A stretch of DNA of 64,000 nucleotides from Pseudomonas baltica (lineage in GTDB: Bacteria > Pseudomonadota > Gammaproteobacteria > Pseudomonadales > Pseudomonadaceae). The position numbers and the translations under genes are program-made. Below the pieces are notes generated by a model, which saw only the letters and a program-made list of their open reading frames with translations, searched no databases and had not been told where the DNA came from. Shown in pieces: positions 17,392-26,665 of the stretch; the first letter of the stretch is position 1; each line of letters begins with the position of its first letter. The stretch spans positions 2,046,001 to 2,110,000 of the forward strand of contig NZ_CP134771.1 of assembly GCF_031880315.1 (NCBI RefSeq). The letters are read 5' to 3'.

Positions 17392-18558
17392 ATGACTCGC
17401 TGGAGCCCTCAGTCCTATTCAAAGGCAGGCCGTGGATTAGGCGTGCCCGAAGATGTCCTGCAAAATGCCGTGAAGACGGCAAAGCAGATGAAGCACGGCT
17501 GCCCTTCTATTCTCACCCTGAACCACCTCGCCCACTTGACCGGCGTCCCCTACCCTTTTCTACACCGCACAATCAGCCGAACCTACAGGAAAGAAGCCTA
17601 CAACGTCTTTACGCTGAGGAAGCCGAACTCGGGACATAGTCCGGATCGGGTCAGGTGGATATGTGCCCCCAGTGAAGATCTGCTTCGATTACAGCGCTGG
17701 ATAAACACCAACATCCTGTCGAAAGTCGAGCCCCATGAAGCCAGCTATGCCTATGACAGCCGCCATGGAGTACGGGAAGCTGCAGAGCTGCATTGCGAGG
17801 CGCAGTGGCTGATCAAACTCGATCTCACCAACTTCTTCGAGTCGATTTTGGAGCCACGCGTCTACGAACTGTTCAGGTCGTTCGGCTATCAGCCGTTGGT
17901 AGCATTCGAACTAGCCAGGCTGTGCACACGAATCCGAGCCAGGCGCAATCCGGATCAGCGGCACGGCAACAAATCGCTGCCGCCAGGACTTCCCTACTCA
18001 AGGGACAGTCGTATTGGTCACCTTCCTCAAGGCGCCGCCACCTCTCCCAAGATCTCGAATCTGGTGATGCAATCGCTGGACGAGACTTTGCAGGCTTACG
18101 CGGAGGACAATGAGCTGGTGTATTCGCGGTATGCCGATGATCTGGTTTTTTCCTCCAGAAAACCATTCGACAGGTCGCAGGCGCTCCAGCACGTCAAGTC
18201 GATCAACCAATGCCTCGTTGAAGAAGGGTTCTGGCTGAATAAGGCTAAAACGAAGGTCATCACCCCGGGAGCGCGAAAGGTTGTCTTAGGTTTGCTGATC
18301 AATGGGAAGAAGCCCCGGCTCATGAAAGCCTACAAAAAATACGTCAGCGACCACTTGTATTTCCTAGCTCATCCTGACATCGACGCCATCACCCATGCAG
18401 AGCATCGAGGGTTCAAATCGCTCCAAGGTCTTATCAACCACATCAGTGGCAAAATTGCCTATGGCTATAGCATCGAGCCGGATTGGGCCAGGGAGCAAGG
18501 CAATCGTCTCAAAGTTATCTGCGCAGCTCATGAGGTAGACCATGTCATTTTCCCCTAG
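17392..18558 (+). CDS. Retron reverse transcriptase
   Basis: 388 aa. RT motifs in order: KLDLTNFFE (142-150, first catalytic Asp), HLPQGAATSPKISNL (210-224), YSRYADDLVFSS (catalytic YADD 247-250), VVLGLLING (thumb side). The size and lack of other domains fit a retron RT, which copies part of the upstream ncRNA into msDNA. The start ATG 17392 is 2 bp past the end of the structured RNA. Forms one unit with the PRTase-wHTH gene and the ncRNA; an intrinsic terminator follows at 18590. Confidence 0.88.
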   Translation: MTRWSPQSYSKAGRGLGVPEDVLQNAVKTAKQMKHGCPSILTLNHLAHLTGVPYPFLHRTISRTYRKEAYNVFTLRKPNSGHSPDRVRWICAPSEDLLRLQRWINTNILSKVEPHEASYAYDSRHGVREAAELHCEAQWLIKLDLTNFFESILEPRVYELFRSFGYQPLVAFELARLCTRIRARRNPDQRHGNKSLPPGLPYSRDSRIGHLPQGAATSPKISNLVMQSLDETLQAYAEDNELVYSRYADDLVFSSRKPFDRSQALQHVKSINQCLVEEGFWLNKAKTKVITPGARKVVLGLLINGKKPRLMKAYKKYVSDHLYFLAHPDIDAITHAEHRGFKSLQGLINHISGKIAYGYSIEPDWAREQGNRLKVICAAHEVDHVIFP

Positions 18559-18589
18559 TTGGGGCTAGGCTGAAAGCGGATACATACCG

Positions 18590-18607
18590 ACGCTACGCAG
18601 CGTTTTT
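18590..18607 (+). terminator. Intrinsic terminator of the retron operon
   Basis: Stem ACGCT/AGCGT with a 4-nt loop followed by five T residues, 31 bp past the RT stop codon. A second hairpin (TGGGCAT-CA-ATGCCCA, 18611-18626) follows and overlaps the end of the convergent TIR gene. Confidence 0.65.
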
Positions 18608-18616
18608 CTATGGGCA

Positions 18617-19612
18617 TCAATGCCCACGCTGAAGAGGCGCGATGACTATGTCCCAGAGCGCCTCAGCGGCGCCTTCTTGAGACAGCTTCTGGTCTCGCTG
18701 GTTGCGGAGCGATGCCATCCCCAAAGTACGCCAATATAGGGCCTGGTCGTCTGATTCAACATGAAGAGCCTCGTTGAAGGATCCGCCACCAAATCCGTCA
18801 CCTTGGCTGTAGTAGATGCCGGCCCCCATCTGGCCTCCGACAAAAACCGAAGCCTTGGCCACATCTCGACCATCCTTGTAGATAGTTGCGGAAAATCGGT
18901 TCGCGTCGACCCGGCGAAAAGCGCCTTGATAACCTGCGTTTCGAGACTGGAGCTCAGCCAGAGAGTTTTCGAAGTAGCGGGCAATGTATTCGAATGTCTC
19001 GAATTGGAACTGATCCTTGTCCAGCTGGGTAAAGGACTTGGCCAGGCGTAAATTGCTAGAACGGGGCCCAGTGATGGTATGAGTGGCTGTAGCAACTGGC
19101 GTAGCGGTCGCGGGGTGCATACTCGGAGGTAACACAGGCTTGTCGTTTCGCCATTTTTCAGCGGCTTTGCGCACTTCTTTGGCTACCTGTAGAAAGGCCT
19201 CATCACGATCGGGCCAGAGGGTTACCGGCTTGCCGTCTTGAGGGGTGCCCATCAGCTTGCCGAAGGGAGCATGGTGCCAATCACAGGCCCGTAGAATGAC
19301 CGGGATGACAGTCGCCAGCTTCGCCTCATGGCGCTCCATTGCGCGCTTCATTTCGATGTCGTAGCAATAGTCGGATGCAATGAAATCGGGACTTACCAAA
19401 AGCAGAATGATTTCATCGGTGTTGATGTGCTCATCAATGGCAGGATTGATCTCCTGACCAGCGTTGATTCGTCGATCATGCCAAGTCTCAATGACCCCTT
19501 GCCGCTTGAGCATGGAAAGCTGTTTTTCGAGCTGGTCTCGCAACGCCTCGTCAGCATGGCAGTAGGAGAAAAATACGTTCGGCAAAATGGTCACTCCATG
19601 CAAATTGGGCAC
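18617..19612 (-). CDS. TIR-domain protein
   Basis: 331 aa. N-terminal TIR domain (11-150): VFFSYCHADEALRDQLEKQL, WHDRRINAGQEI, LLLVSPDFIASDYCYDIEM with the likely catalytic Glu at 87, then VIPVILRACDWHHAPF. Bacterial TIR domains degrade NAD+ or make signalling molecules during phage infection. The C-terminal half (from about 185) is unrecognised and Gly-rich near GGQMGAGIYYSQGDGFGGGS; it may sense the trigger. The gene faces the retron and sits just downstream of the HamB gene on the same strand (164 bp gap), but looks like a stand-alone unit. Confidence 0.82.
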   Translation of the reverse strand: MPNLHGVTILPNVFFSYCHADEALRDQLEKQLSMLKRQGVIETWHDRRINAGQEINPAIDEHINTDEIILLLVSPDFIASDYCYDIEMKRAMERHEAKLATVIPVILRACDWHHAPFGKLMGTPQDGKPVTLWPDRDEAFLQVAKEVRKAAEKWRNDKPVLPPSMHPATATPVATATHTITGPRSSNLRLAKSFTQLDKDQFQFETFEYIARYFENSLAELQSRNAGYQGAFRRVDANRFSATIYKDGRDVAKASVFVGGQMGAGIYYSQGDGFGGGSFNEALHVESDDQALYWRTLGMASLRNQRDQKLSQEGAAEALWDIVIAPLQRGH

Positions 19613-19776
19613 CTTGATCTTACGCCGTAAATGCGATCGGGCTCAAACCAACCGCAGCACCATTCAAACACCGCACCAACGTTATCAAGCGCCGCCTATG
19701 CCCTCATTGCTCAGGAGCCGCAGTCACCGTTCACGGTCTCAGCCTCTACAAGTACACAAACCCTAGACCTATCCCC

Positions 19777-22761
19777 CTATCCCACGCTGCCGACATCTTT
19801 CAGGGTGTTGGAGTAGACGAACTCGCCAAGCGCGTTACGCCATCCATCTGGATAATTTTCAAGTGACCGCAGCGCTACTGCCTTAGCATTCACAGGTTGG
19901 ACGGGAGGGGACAGAGCCAGTATCGCATTACCCAGCGCGACATACGCTTTGCGATGCCGTACCCCACCATTAGCCAACAAGACCCCATAACGCGACGGCG
20001 CGCCAAACTTGAGATGCTCGACGAACGCCAGTACCCCTTCGCTCACTTCAATCCCACGTTCGAGCAACAGCCGGGCTAAAAGCGAAATGCCCTGCTCGAC
20101 CAGCGTCTGCAGTGAGTAGGCGACCACGCGAGTATGGATCCCCAGAATGTCATCGACATCCATCTGCATTGATTGGGCGATCTCTGCGAAGGTTGCACCT
20201 CGAACCCATTGTCGAATGATCTCGATGAGCCTTGTCTTTACCTGTTCAGGATCCTGCCCATCATCCAGCCGGAACGCCACCCGCACATCTGACTTGAGTT
20301 CTGTATCCTGCCAAGCCCACTCCAGAATTGCCGAAAGGAGATCATCCGAAGCAGGATCGACAGGGCTCGCCCAATCTGCCCTGCTCGGCAGAAGAACCTG
20401 CTCGACGAACTCCAGAAGGCGCACCTTAGCTCCAGTATCTTGAAGCCAGGCGATCTTACCCTCTGTCCTGAGAGCAATCAGACGCTGGGCTCGCAGCTCA
20501 AAAACCCTACGCAATGTGACAGCGGAACCGGCAGGAAGCTGATGGGCAGCAAACGTATGATCGGACAGGTCAGCAGCTAATCTTAGGAACTCGGCATCTC
20601 CGATTTCTTCCGCAATCAACTCGATAAGCGTTGCGTCTACTCCATCAATGAGCGGGTGACTGGCAGGCTGGATCTCCAAGAACTGATTGTCGAGCGCGAT
20701 AGCATTGGTTCGCAGGAAGGTGTCAAGGCTTTCAATTAAGGTACGCAGCGAGCCTCTGACAGGCTCTCCTGCCCCTGCAGTGGCGACGGGAAGCACTAAC
20801 CCCCACTGATCAGGGTTCGCGCAGATCACCAAGCCCTTGGTATTGGCGCCGGCGCGACCGGCACGACCAACGAGATTCTTGATGTCACGGGCGAGCATGT
20901 TCTCGGGCCGTCCGCTGCCAACCCGACGCTGTACCGAATACAGAACAAGCGAGCGGATCGGCAGGTTTACCCCTTCAGCGAGCGTGCTGGTACAGATCAC
21001 CAGTTGCACTCGCCGATCCCGCAAAAGTTCCTCCAAAACTTCCCGTGTCTCCTGGGGGATATCACCGTGGTGGAGCACTGCCCCGTTGCTCAGCGACTTC
21101 GCACCTATCCAGCCTGTACCAAATTCAGTTTCGAGGTAATCAACACGCGTGCGCAGCGAGTCGAGATCCGCATAGTCAATAGGGTTGGGTAACTGTAATG
21201 GATACTCCAACTGCTTGATGAGTTCTTCAGCCAAACCGATCGCACCCTGATCGCCTCGCTTATTTGCGGCGAATATTGCTGTAGTGCCCATCGACAAGAC
21301 CTTGCGAGCAGCGGCCACAGCCAGGGTCTTGGTTGTTGAGAAGCTATAGGTATTTGTGCGCCGCGTTCGGGCGTTCACGTATTGAAAGGTGTCCCGATCC
21401 AGAAAGCCATGGATCGAGTATTGCCGTTGCTGAGCGTGGGGGTGCATATCAAGACGGACGGACTTGTTCACCCCACTACCAGCGGATCGGAGAACGGAAA
21501 ACTCAGCGATCGCCGGTCGATACGTGCTCCTTATGACTGTGTGCTCCCCACCACCGAGCCAAGCATTGATTTCCTCGATGTTCGGGATGATGGCAGACAT
21601 GAAAACGAAGCGAATCGGGTTGACTTGGCGGGCCTTCATTCGCGCCAATAGCAGCTCCAGGCCAATCCCTCTACCGGAGCTGTCGAGCAGGTGCCCCTCA
21701 TCGCAAATGACCAGCGATATCCGCTGGGCGAACCCTGGGTCAGCGCTCAGGACTCCTGACAGCGACTCAGGGGTCGCGATCAACGCGTTAATGTGATCGA
21801 GCCCATGCACCTCGTCTCCGGACGGTATTGTTCCGCCATACGCGCAGCGCGCCGCGATCCCCAGACTGTTTAGCTGACGCACAAGAGAATGGCGAAGCTC
21901 CGAAGCCAGCGACCGGTACGGCACGATCATGATCGCGACGTGGGTCGGATTGTGCTTCAGATGCCAGTACAGTAACGTCTCGCATAGCGTGGTTTTGCCG
22001 GCCCCTGTGGGCATTTGCAAGGAATAGCTTTCGGCGTTGCCCAGTAGTCCCCTTTCAATAGCCTGAATCTGTGAGGGGAAGAACTCCCAAGTCGATGGCT
22101 TGCGATCGATAAACGAGTTGATCAAAGGTGTCCAAAAAGCGTTCGCCCCTTCGGGCAGCACAGCCCGAATATTCGACTCCTCGAAGCGAGCCAGTAGTCG
22201 GCTGAGCAAAGCCGCTGCTACCCACTTCTGCGGCCCATCCGCTAACGAGCTTCGCGCCTCGATAGCGCTCGCCTCTACGTTGTTGTTAAGACCTATCAGG
22301 TCACCGCTGCGCAGATGCTCCCGCACCTCGATGGCAGTCTGCGATCCCAAGTTGCTCGGGCGGGCCAGGAAGTCATAGCACGCCGCCCATGGGCTTAGTG
22401 CATCAGCGGGCCGAATCGACTGCCGCATGGCCAGACAGGCCGACGCAGGAAAGTCCCCGAAGTAAAACGCCGCAGCCGCAAATAGTGCTGCTTCATCTTT
22501 CGAGATACCCAGCGCCTCAATCTGCTCCGCTGGGGTCTCCTTCGAAAACTGGAGAAAGGCGTTCCCTAGCTGTGCCCAATCGTCACTAGGGATATTTGGG
22601 GAGTGGATTCCGTCGAACAGCTCTCCCACGAGCGAGATGTAGTAGTCGGCAACGCGATTCCCGATCTGGGCAAGTTCAATGGGCAACGCGGCTACGGAAA
22701 ACTGCCCTAAGTGCCGGGCCATGTCTGCGTCGTTGATCCAAGCTTGGAGGGAGGCTCTCAT
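19777..22761 (-). CDS. hamB: Hachiman-like helicase HamB (system 1)
   Basis: 994 aa from ATG 22761. Superfamily 2 helicase: Walker A QMPTGAGKTTL (about 249-259), DEGH box in LVICDEGHLLD, SAIIPN (motif III), and motifs V/VI in STLAEGVNLPIRSLVLYS...NLVGRAGRAG. The long C-terminal part is helical. Its start lies one base after the stop of the HamA-like gene, so the two are translationally coupled. In Hachiman the helicase senses damaged or phage DNA and releases the HamA nuclease. An alternative start at 22791 overlaps HamA by 29 bp. Confidence 0.75.
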   Translation of the reverse strand: MRASLQAWINDADMARHLGQFSVAALPIELAQIGNRVADYYISLVGELFDGIHSPNIPSDDWAQLGNAFLQFSKETPAEQIEALGISKDEAALFAAAAFYFGDFPASACLAMRQSIRPADALSPWAACYDFLARPSNLGSQTAIEVREHLRSGDLIGLNNNVEASAIEARSSLADGPQKWVAAALLSRLLARFEESNIRAVLPEGANAFWTPLINSFIDRKPSTWEFFPSQIQAIERGLLGNAESYSLQMPTGAGKTTLCETLLYWHLKHNPTHVAIMIVPYRSLASELRHSLVRQLNSLGIAARCAYGGTIPSGDEVHGLDHINALIATPESLSGVLSADPGFAQRISLVICDEGHLLDSSGRGIGLELLLARMKARQVNPIRFVFMSAIIPNIEEINAWLGGGEHTVIRSTYRPAIAEFSVLRSAGSGVNKSVRLDMHPHAQQRQYSIHGFLDRDTFQYVNARTRRTNTYSFSTTKTLAVAAARKVLSMGTTAIFAANKRGDQGAIGLAEELIKQLEYPLQLPNPIDYADLDSLRTRVDYLETEFGTGWIGAKSLSNGAVLHHGDIPQETREVLEELLRDRRVQLVICTSTLAEGVNLPIRSLVLYSVQRRVGSGRPENMLARDIKNLVGRAGRAGANTKGLVICANPDQWGLVLPVATAGAGEPVRGSLRTLIESLDTFLRTNAIALDNQFLEIQPASHPLIDGVDATLIELIAEEIGDAEFLRLAADLSDHTFAAHQLPAGSAVTLRRVFELRAQRLIALRTEGKIAWLQDTGAKVRLLEFVEQVLLPSRADWASPVDPASDDLLSAILEWAWQDTELKSDVRVAFRLDDGQDPEQVKTRLIEIIRQWVRGATFAEIAQSMQMDVDDILGIHTRVVAYSLQTLVEQGISLLARLLLERGIEVSEGVLAFVEHLKFGAPSRYGVLLANGGVRHRKAYVALGNAILALSPPVQPVNAKAVALRSLENYPDGWRNALGEFVYSNTLKDVGSVG

Positions 22762-22762
22762 A

Positions 22763-23557
22763 TCAAAGCACCGACTCCCGTGCAGCTGCAAAAGCTGCGT
22801 TGTAGGTAGTGTGCAAATTCGGCACTGAGATCACCACGAGCGTGTACTCGTCACTGGCCGTGGCGGGTACGTTGCCGAGTTCAGCAGCGACAAAGTTCTC
22901 GCAGATGACGGCGACGGCTCTATATCGCAGAGCAGCGGGCGGATGATCAACTGCGTTGATAAACCGGTTTAGAAGCCCAATGTCTACGTCACCGAGATCC
23001 TCTGTGATGGCGCGCTCACGAAGCCACACCAATGTGCTCGCGAGTCGACTGGTGCGATCTTTTGCGCAGTCTGTGATCGCAGAGCCGATCGGGTCTGAAG
23101 GAGCAGCAGTTGACTTGACCTTAACCTCAGCGCAAAGCACCTGATCATTAACACTGGCGAGTGGCCGTTGGGGCATTATGAAGTGAATGACATCGGACTT
23201 GGGGGCCGGTTTGGTTCTATCCTGCTTGAGCCGCCATTTCTTAGGGCCAATGGCGGTGCCTGGATACTCCATGGCGGACTGGTAGAAGTAACCGAGCACC
23301 TCGCCGAAGTCTCCGGCCATGGTTGCACCGGCATCTGGAAGCTTAGTCGCCAAGACGTCTGAAAGCGCCAGCCCATGCTGATCCGCCGCAGCGTGGAGCA
23401 CATCATCGGTGATGTAGCAGCGACGCAATGGCTCGGCCATGGCCGCCTCCAAAAGCGCCACTTGCTGGGCAGTCATCCTGACCAGCACGTACGGTTGCTC
23501 CTGCTCGTGCGGGAACCATGGTACAGCGTCAGCAAAGTCGAAACCGAGATCATCCAT
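22763..23557 (-). CDS. hamA: Hachiman-like nuclease HamA (system 1)
   Basis: 264 aa. A PD-(D/E)XK-type core is visible: E86 in AGDFGEVLGYF, D122 in KSDVIHF, E144-x-K146 in CAEVKVKS. This is the pattern of HamA (DUF1837) effectors, which degrade DNA when released by HamB. First gene of the pair. The second pair in this window has the same residues in the same order (E76, D109, E124-x-K126) and the same gene junction, though the proteins are otherwise very different, so they belong to different subtypes. Confidence 0.7.
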   Translation of the reverse strand: MDDLGFDFADAVPWFPHEQEQPYVLVRMTAQQVALLEAAMAEPLRRCYITDDVLHAAADQHGLALSDVLATKLPDAGATMAGDFGEVLGYFYQSAMEYPGTAIGPKKWRLKQDRTKPAPKSDVIHFIMPQRPLASVNDQVLCAEVKVKSTAAPSDPIGSAITDCAKDRTSRLASTLVWLRERAITEDLGDVDIGLLNRFINAVDHPPAALRYRAVAVICENFVAAELGNVPATASDEYTLVVISVPNLHTTYNAAFAAARESVL

Positions 23558-24113
23558 GAGTGATGGTCATCCTTAAAAAGCTCGGGAGTCGCCCCCATAG
23601 TCGCCCGAGCGCTGAGATACGTCTAGTAGTGGATGGCCACTACGGTACAGAGTTCGGTGCGGCGAAGCCGCACTGCGCTTATCTCTTTGCCCAGAGCCTG
23701 GCCAACAGCGTGAAGGCGCTATTGCATGCCGACGCAGGGGGTCGGCGAAATCGAGAAAATACTGCCATATCAGTGGATGCTCGCGTGAACGGTGAAAGTG
23801 TATTCGCTGGCGGCTTCAGCGATGCAGACACTCGTACTTACCGTCGGTCGCCAAGACATTCCAGTAAGTATTCGGTAAGAAACGCTTCGGCAACATTTTC
23901 TGCCACCGAGACTAAATCGCTCCCGCAGTGGATACGCAGGCCTAACCTTCCAAGGGAGTCCGATCATCTATTAGCAGGAGCGATGGTGAGCGCGAGAGTT
24001 CTGCTTAAGTCACACTTGGGTTGGGCCACGCCGCTGCCTCGTCATTTCCACAACAGGGTGGCGAGTCTATATGATCCGGAAGGCTCAAGAGATGAGTACT
24101 GCGGCACAACGAG
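23558..24113. other. Segment without a confident gene
   Basis: About 550 bp between hamA (minus) and the next minus-strand gene. A plus-strand frame of 195 codons crosses it (23560-24147), but it has an atypical Arg/Ser-rich composition, no ribosome binding site, and runs into the opposite-strand gene; I do not call it. The segment must contain the hamAB promoter. Confidence 0.4.
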
Positions 24114-24446
24114 CTACATCGACTTGATCGAAACTACCTCAATGTAACGATATTTTTTCCGAGCAACCTTCACGGCTTCTTGCTCTGCTAAAAGCGTACT
24201 CAGAGTGTTCGCCTCATGAATCGTCTCGTACATCTGGCCTTCGTACTCATTACCTACGAGCAACGTAACTTTCAACCTGGGAGTGAACGCCTTTGCCGCT
24301 TTCTTCCTAGCATCAGGCGCCGTCGGCTCCGTAAAGGCGAAGTCTGCGACAGGTTCCGACTTAGGCATCGCAGCCGCCTTCGGGACGGGTTCTACGTCAC
24401 CGAACAGCGCGCGGCGCATCTGTTCTTCATTCAATTCTGGAGTCAT
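24114..24446 (-). CDS. Hypothetical protein
   Basis: 110 aa, beginning MTPELNEEQMRRALFGDVEPVPKAAAMPK. Proline/alanine-rich linker, then a compact C-terminal region (FTPRLKVTLLVGNEYEGQMYETIHEANTLSTLLAEQEAVKVARKKYRYIEVVSI). No family recognised. Its ATG overlaps the stop of the next upstream gene (ATGA at 24443-24446), so the two are co-translated. Confidence 0.6.
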   Translation of the reverse strand: MTPELNEEQMRRALFGDVEPVPKAAAMPKSEPVADFAFTEPTAPDARKKAAKAFTPRLKVTLLVGNEYEGQMYETIHEANTLSTLLAEQEAVKVARKKYRYIEVVSIKSM

Positions 24447-24649
24447 GTGATTGCCTCTGGGGAGGCTGTATCCGAGCAGCCAAATTTTAACAAGATGATG
24501 GGCGTTTTATAAGTGGAGAAGGCGTCGCGCCACAACTGGACATTGCTCCCATACTCTCGCGCCATTAACGCATGCTCACGGTTAGCAGCCGCCGACGCGC
24601 AAAGTGCCGAATCGTCCGCATAAGCCGAGACAAGGTAAGCATGCAACAA
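24443..24649 (-). CDS. Small hypothetical protein
   Basis: 68 aa, MLHAYLVSAYADDSALCASAAANREHALMAREYGSNVQLWRDAFSTY.... Overlaps the following 110-aa gene by four bases (ATGA), which supports it as a real gene. No domain recognised. Confidence 0.45.
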   Translation of the reverse strand: MLHAYLVSAYADDSALCASAAANREHALMAREYGSNVQLWRDAFSTYKTPIILLKFGCSDTASPEAIT

Positions 24650-24849
24650 ACTTACCTGGTCGATTTTCGAGTCGAAACAAGGTCAGCGCTGGAGGTGCTG
24701 TGCTTCGGGAAAATGTGCAAAATTGGCACATTGCCTATGTCATCCGGACATCATGCCATGAGTTTCGTTGGCGGAATCTGACTATCCCCATCAGGCCGGC
24801 CTCCGTAAATAAAGTGATGCTGCAGAGACCTTAGCATGGCCTTCGCCCT

Positions 24850-25062
24850 TCAAGTTTTGCGAGGTCTTAACTTCAACTGACTGAGCATCCAATCACCCGC
24901 CTCGTCGCTCTGGCGCATCATTTCTTGAAACTCAGCTGTCGTGAGTGAACGCGGGATTTCGGTTTGCAGGGGGGCGGGAAGAATCACCCGCGCTACTGGC
25001 TGACTGTCAGCCCCTGCTGCCCAGCTCTCATTTCCAACACAGACCTCAAGATCATTCTTCAT
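24850..25062 (-). CDS. Small hypothetical protein downstream of HAD gene
   Basis: 70 aa, MKNDLEVCVGNESWAAGADSQPVARVILPAPLQTEIPRSLTTAEFQEMMRQSDEAGDWMLSQLKLRPRKT. The ATG overlaps the HAD gene stop in an ATGA junction, so it is the second gene of a two-gene operon. It may be a partner of the HAD protein. No family recognised. Confidence 0.6.
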   Translation of the reverse strand: MKNDLEVCVGNESWAAGADSQPVARVILPAPLQTEIPRSLTTAEFQEMMRQSDEAGDWMLSQLKLRPRKT

Positions 25063-25715
25063 CTGTTGCCCAGACGCTCAGCTCGATTACGATCAAGTAC
25101 TAGCTGCACGAACTGGTTGAGATCAGTAATTCGCCCGTGGCCTACGCGTTGCAAAAGATGCCCCATGATTCCAACAGCCCTCGGCCCGTCGCGATCACAC
25201 TTTGGCGAGTCACCAATCATCAATACCTGGCCTTTCTCCGGATCAAAGCAGTAGCCGGGGTCGACCCCCATTTGCCCGCAAATGAACCGGTAGATATGAG
25301 GATCTGGCTTGGTCACACCGAGCTCAAAACTGAACGCGTGGTATTCGATATGCGGGAGCAGCCCTTTGATCACAGGGCCGTATGGCTGAGCTAGGTTCGA
25401 ACAAACCGCTACCAGGATGCCTGACTCTTGGAGCTCAGCGATCGCCCGGGCAGAGTCAGGGTACAGCTCAATCGAGGAAAGCTCCTTCTCCAACGCCTCG
25501 CTTAGCGCCATGCGTTTGGAAGCGGAGAGAGCAATCCCCAAGTGGTCTGCGATCCCGGCAAACGGAAGGTTTGCGGTCATCGCGAAATGTGTACTTTCAG
25601 GTGTGATAGACAAGCCCTGCCGGCGCCCTTCCCTCATCAATTGCAGGTAGGGATTGGTGCGCCGCCGGATACGGACAATCGTACCGAAAGCGTCGAACAA
25701 GACCGCCGAAATCAT
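25059..25715 (-). CDS. HAD-superfamily hydrolase
   Basis: 218 aa. HAD motifs: I, FDAFGTI (7-13; the first Asp is the nucleophile and the second is replaced by the usual AFGT form); II, AVCSNLAQP; III, the Lys of GVTKPDPHIY; IV, MIGDSPKCDRDG. Haloacid-dehalogenase-like phosphatase of unknown substrate. HAD phosphatases occur in accessory and defence modules as nucleotide phosphatases; a defence role here is only a possibility. Co-translated with the 70-aa gene. Confidence 0.85.
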   Translation of the reverse strand: MISAVLFDAFGTIVRIRRRTNPYLQLMREGRRQGLSITPESTHFAMTANLPFAGIADHLGIALSASKRMALSEALEKELSSIELYPDSARAIAELQESGILVAVCSNLAQPYGPVIKGLLPHIEYHAFSFELGVTKPDPHIYRFICGQMGVDPGYCFDPEKGQVLMIGDSPKCDRDGPRAVGIMGHLLQRVGHGRITDLNQFVQLVLDRNRAERLGNR

Positions 25716-25749
25716 TCCACACCCTCCCCATTTTGATCATTGAAAAGCG

Positions 25750-26163
25750 TCAGTAGCCATCGCGTTCACTAGAAAACAGTCGCAGAACAGTGGAGAGCGG
25801 GATCGTATTTTTTCGACCTGGCCCCATCAGCACATAGAGGGTGTATTGCGTTCGAAAAAACATGTCGTCAGTAAATGCCACCAGCGGCGTAGTACGTAGC
25901 CACTCGCCGGGACGGCAAGCGCCCGAACTGCTGAACAGGACATCAAACGCGAGCAGCATCACGGGCCGCTGGCCCTGCGCGGCCATCTGTTCAATGACCT
26001 GCGTAGGAGCCTGCAAATCGATCCAGAACCAGTTGCCGACGACGCAAATACTTTGATGAGGAAATTGATCCCTCGTCAGTGCTATGACTTCCTCCAGAAC
26101 TAAGCTGGATCCGAACATTATCTCGCCTGGGCCAAACATTCGGCTTACTTGATGATCCTGCAT
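25750..26163 (-). CDS. Hypothetical protein
   Basis: 137 aa from ATG 26163, with AAGGA 5 bp upstream. Contains FPHQSICVVGNWFWIDLQAP in the middle. Such small proteins are frequent in Pseudomonas islands (similar to DUF6957-type proteins, not certain). Same strand as, and 34 bp upstream of, the HAD gene. Confidence 0.55.
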   Translation of the reverse strand: MQDHQVSRMFGPGEIMFGSSLVLEEVIALTRDQFPHQSICVVGNWFWIDLQAPTQVIEQMAAQGQRPVMLLAFDVLFSSSGACRPGEWLRTTPLVAFTDDMFFRTQYTLYVLMGPGRKNTIPLSTVLRLFSSERDGY

Positions 26164-26266
26164 GAGTGTCCTTACCACCTGTACTGAATCTGAGATAAAC
26201 CATTACGCCGAGGCATATCCCCTACCGTGGCCGCGCATCCCAGGCCAGCGATGTAAACCGAAAAGC

Positions 26267-26297
26267 TGACCCGTAAACCATGGTGGTTTACAGGTCA
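26267..26297. repeat. Near-perfect palindrome with GGTTTACAGGTCA motif
   Basis: Arms TGACCCGTAAACCA and TGGTTTACAGGTCA (one mismatch) around a 3-bp loop. It lies in the gap between two minus-strand genes. The right arm and the next 23 bp recur at 33399-33434. Confidence 0.65.
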
Positions 26298-26350
26298 ACA
26301 AAGAGGTTTGCATCCCCTGGTCGCACTCCCGAACCAAGTCGTTCTGGCCG

Positions 26351-26665
26351 TCAGTTACAGCCAGGAAACCCAAACTGCTTTTCCAAAAGCCCTGTGACGT
26401 CCGGGCCGGTGGCGGAAACCAAAACGTAGCGACTGCCTGATGAAGTCTGAGCTATCTGATAGCCCTGATCCTCGTGGAACTCAACCACAGTGGACGTCCT
26501 GATTAAGCGACCGTCAGCGAATCTCTTCCGCAGGTCGCTGTACACTCGTCCTATAAGAGAGAAGCCCTCCAACTCAGGGAGGTACAGAATCCCAGTTGTC
26601 GGCAGATCAAACAAAATGGATGCCACCTGCACCACGGCAAGTGGCGGCTTGTTATGAACAGACAT
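26351..26665 (-). CDS. Hypothetical protein, paralogue of next gene
   Basis: 104 aa from ATG 26665 (MSVHNKPPLAVVQVASILF). It shares a pattern with the 105-aa protein encoded immediately upstream: G-x-x-Y-..., DGxxxxT, QG(Y/F), S-...-YV. Its start overlaps the end of that gene by 14 bp. Tandem duplicated small proteins, function unknown. Confidence 0.5.
   Translation of the reverse strand: MSVHNKPPLAVVQVASILFDLPTTGILYLPELEGFSLIGRVYSDLRKRFADGRLIRTSTVVEFHEDQGYQIAQTSSGSRYVLVSATGPDVTGLLEKQFGFPGCN

Noticed and set aside
23560..24147. 195-codon plus-strand frame
   Set aside because: Starts close to hamA on the other strand, lacks a ribosome binding site, has unusual composition and ends inside a better-supported opposite gene.
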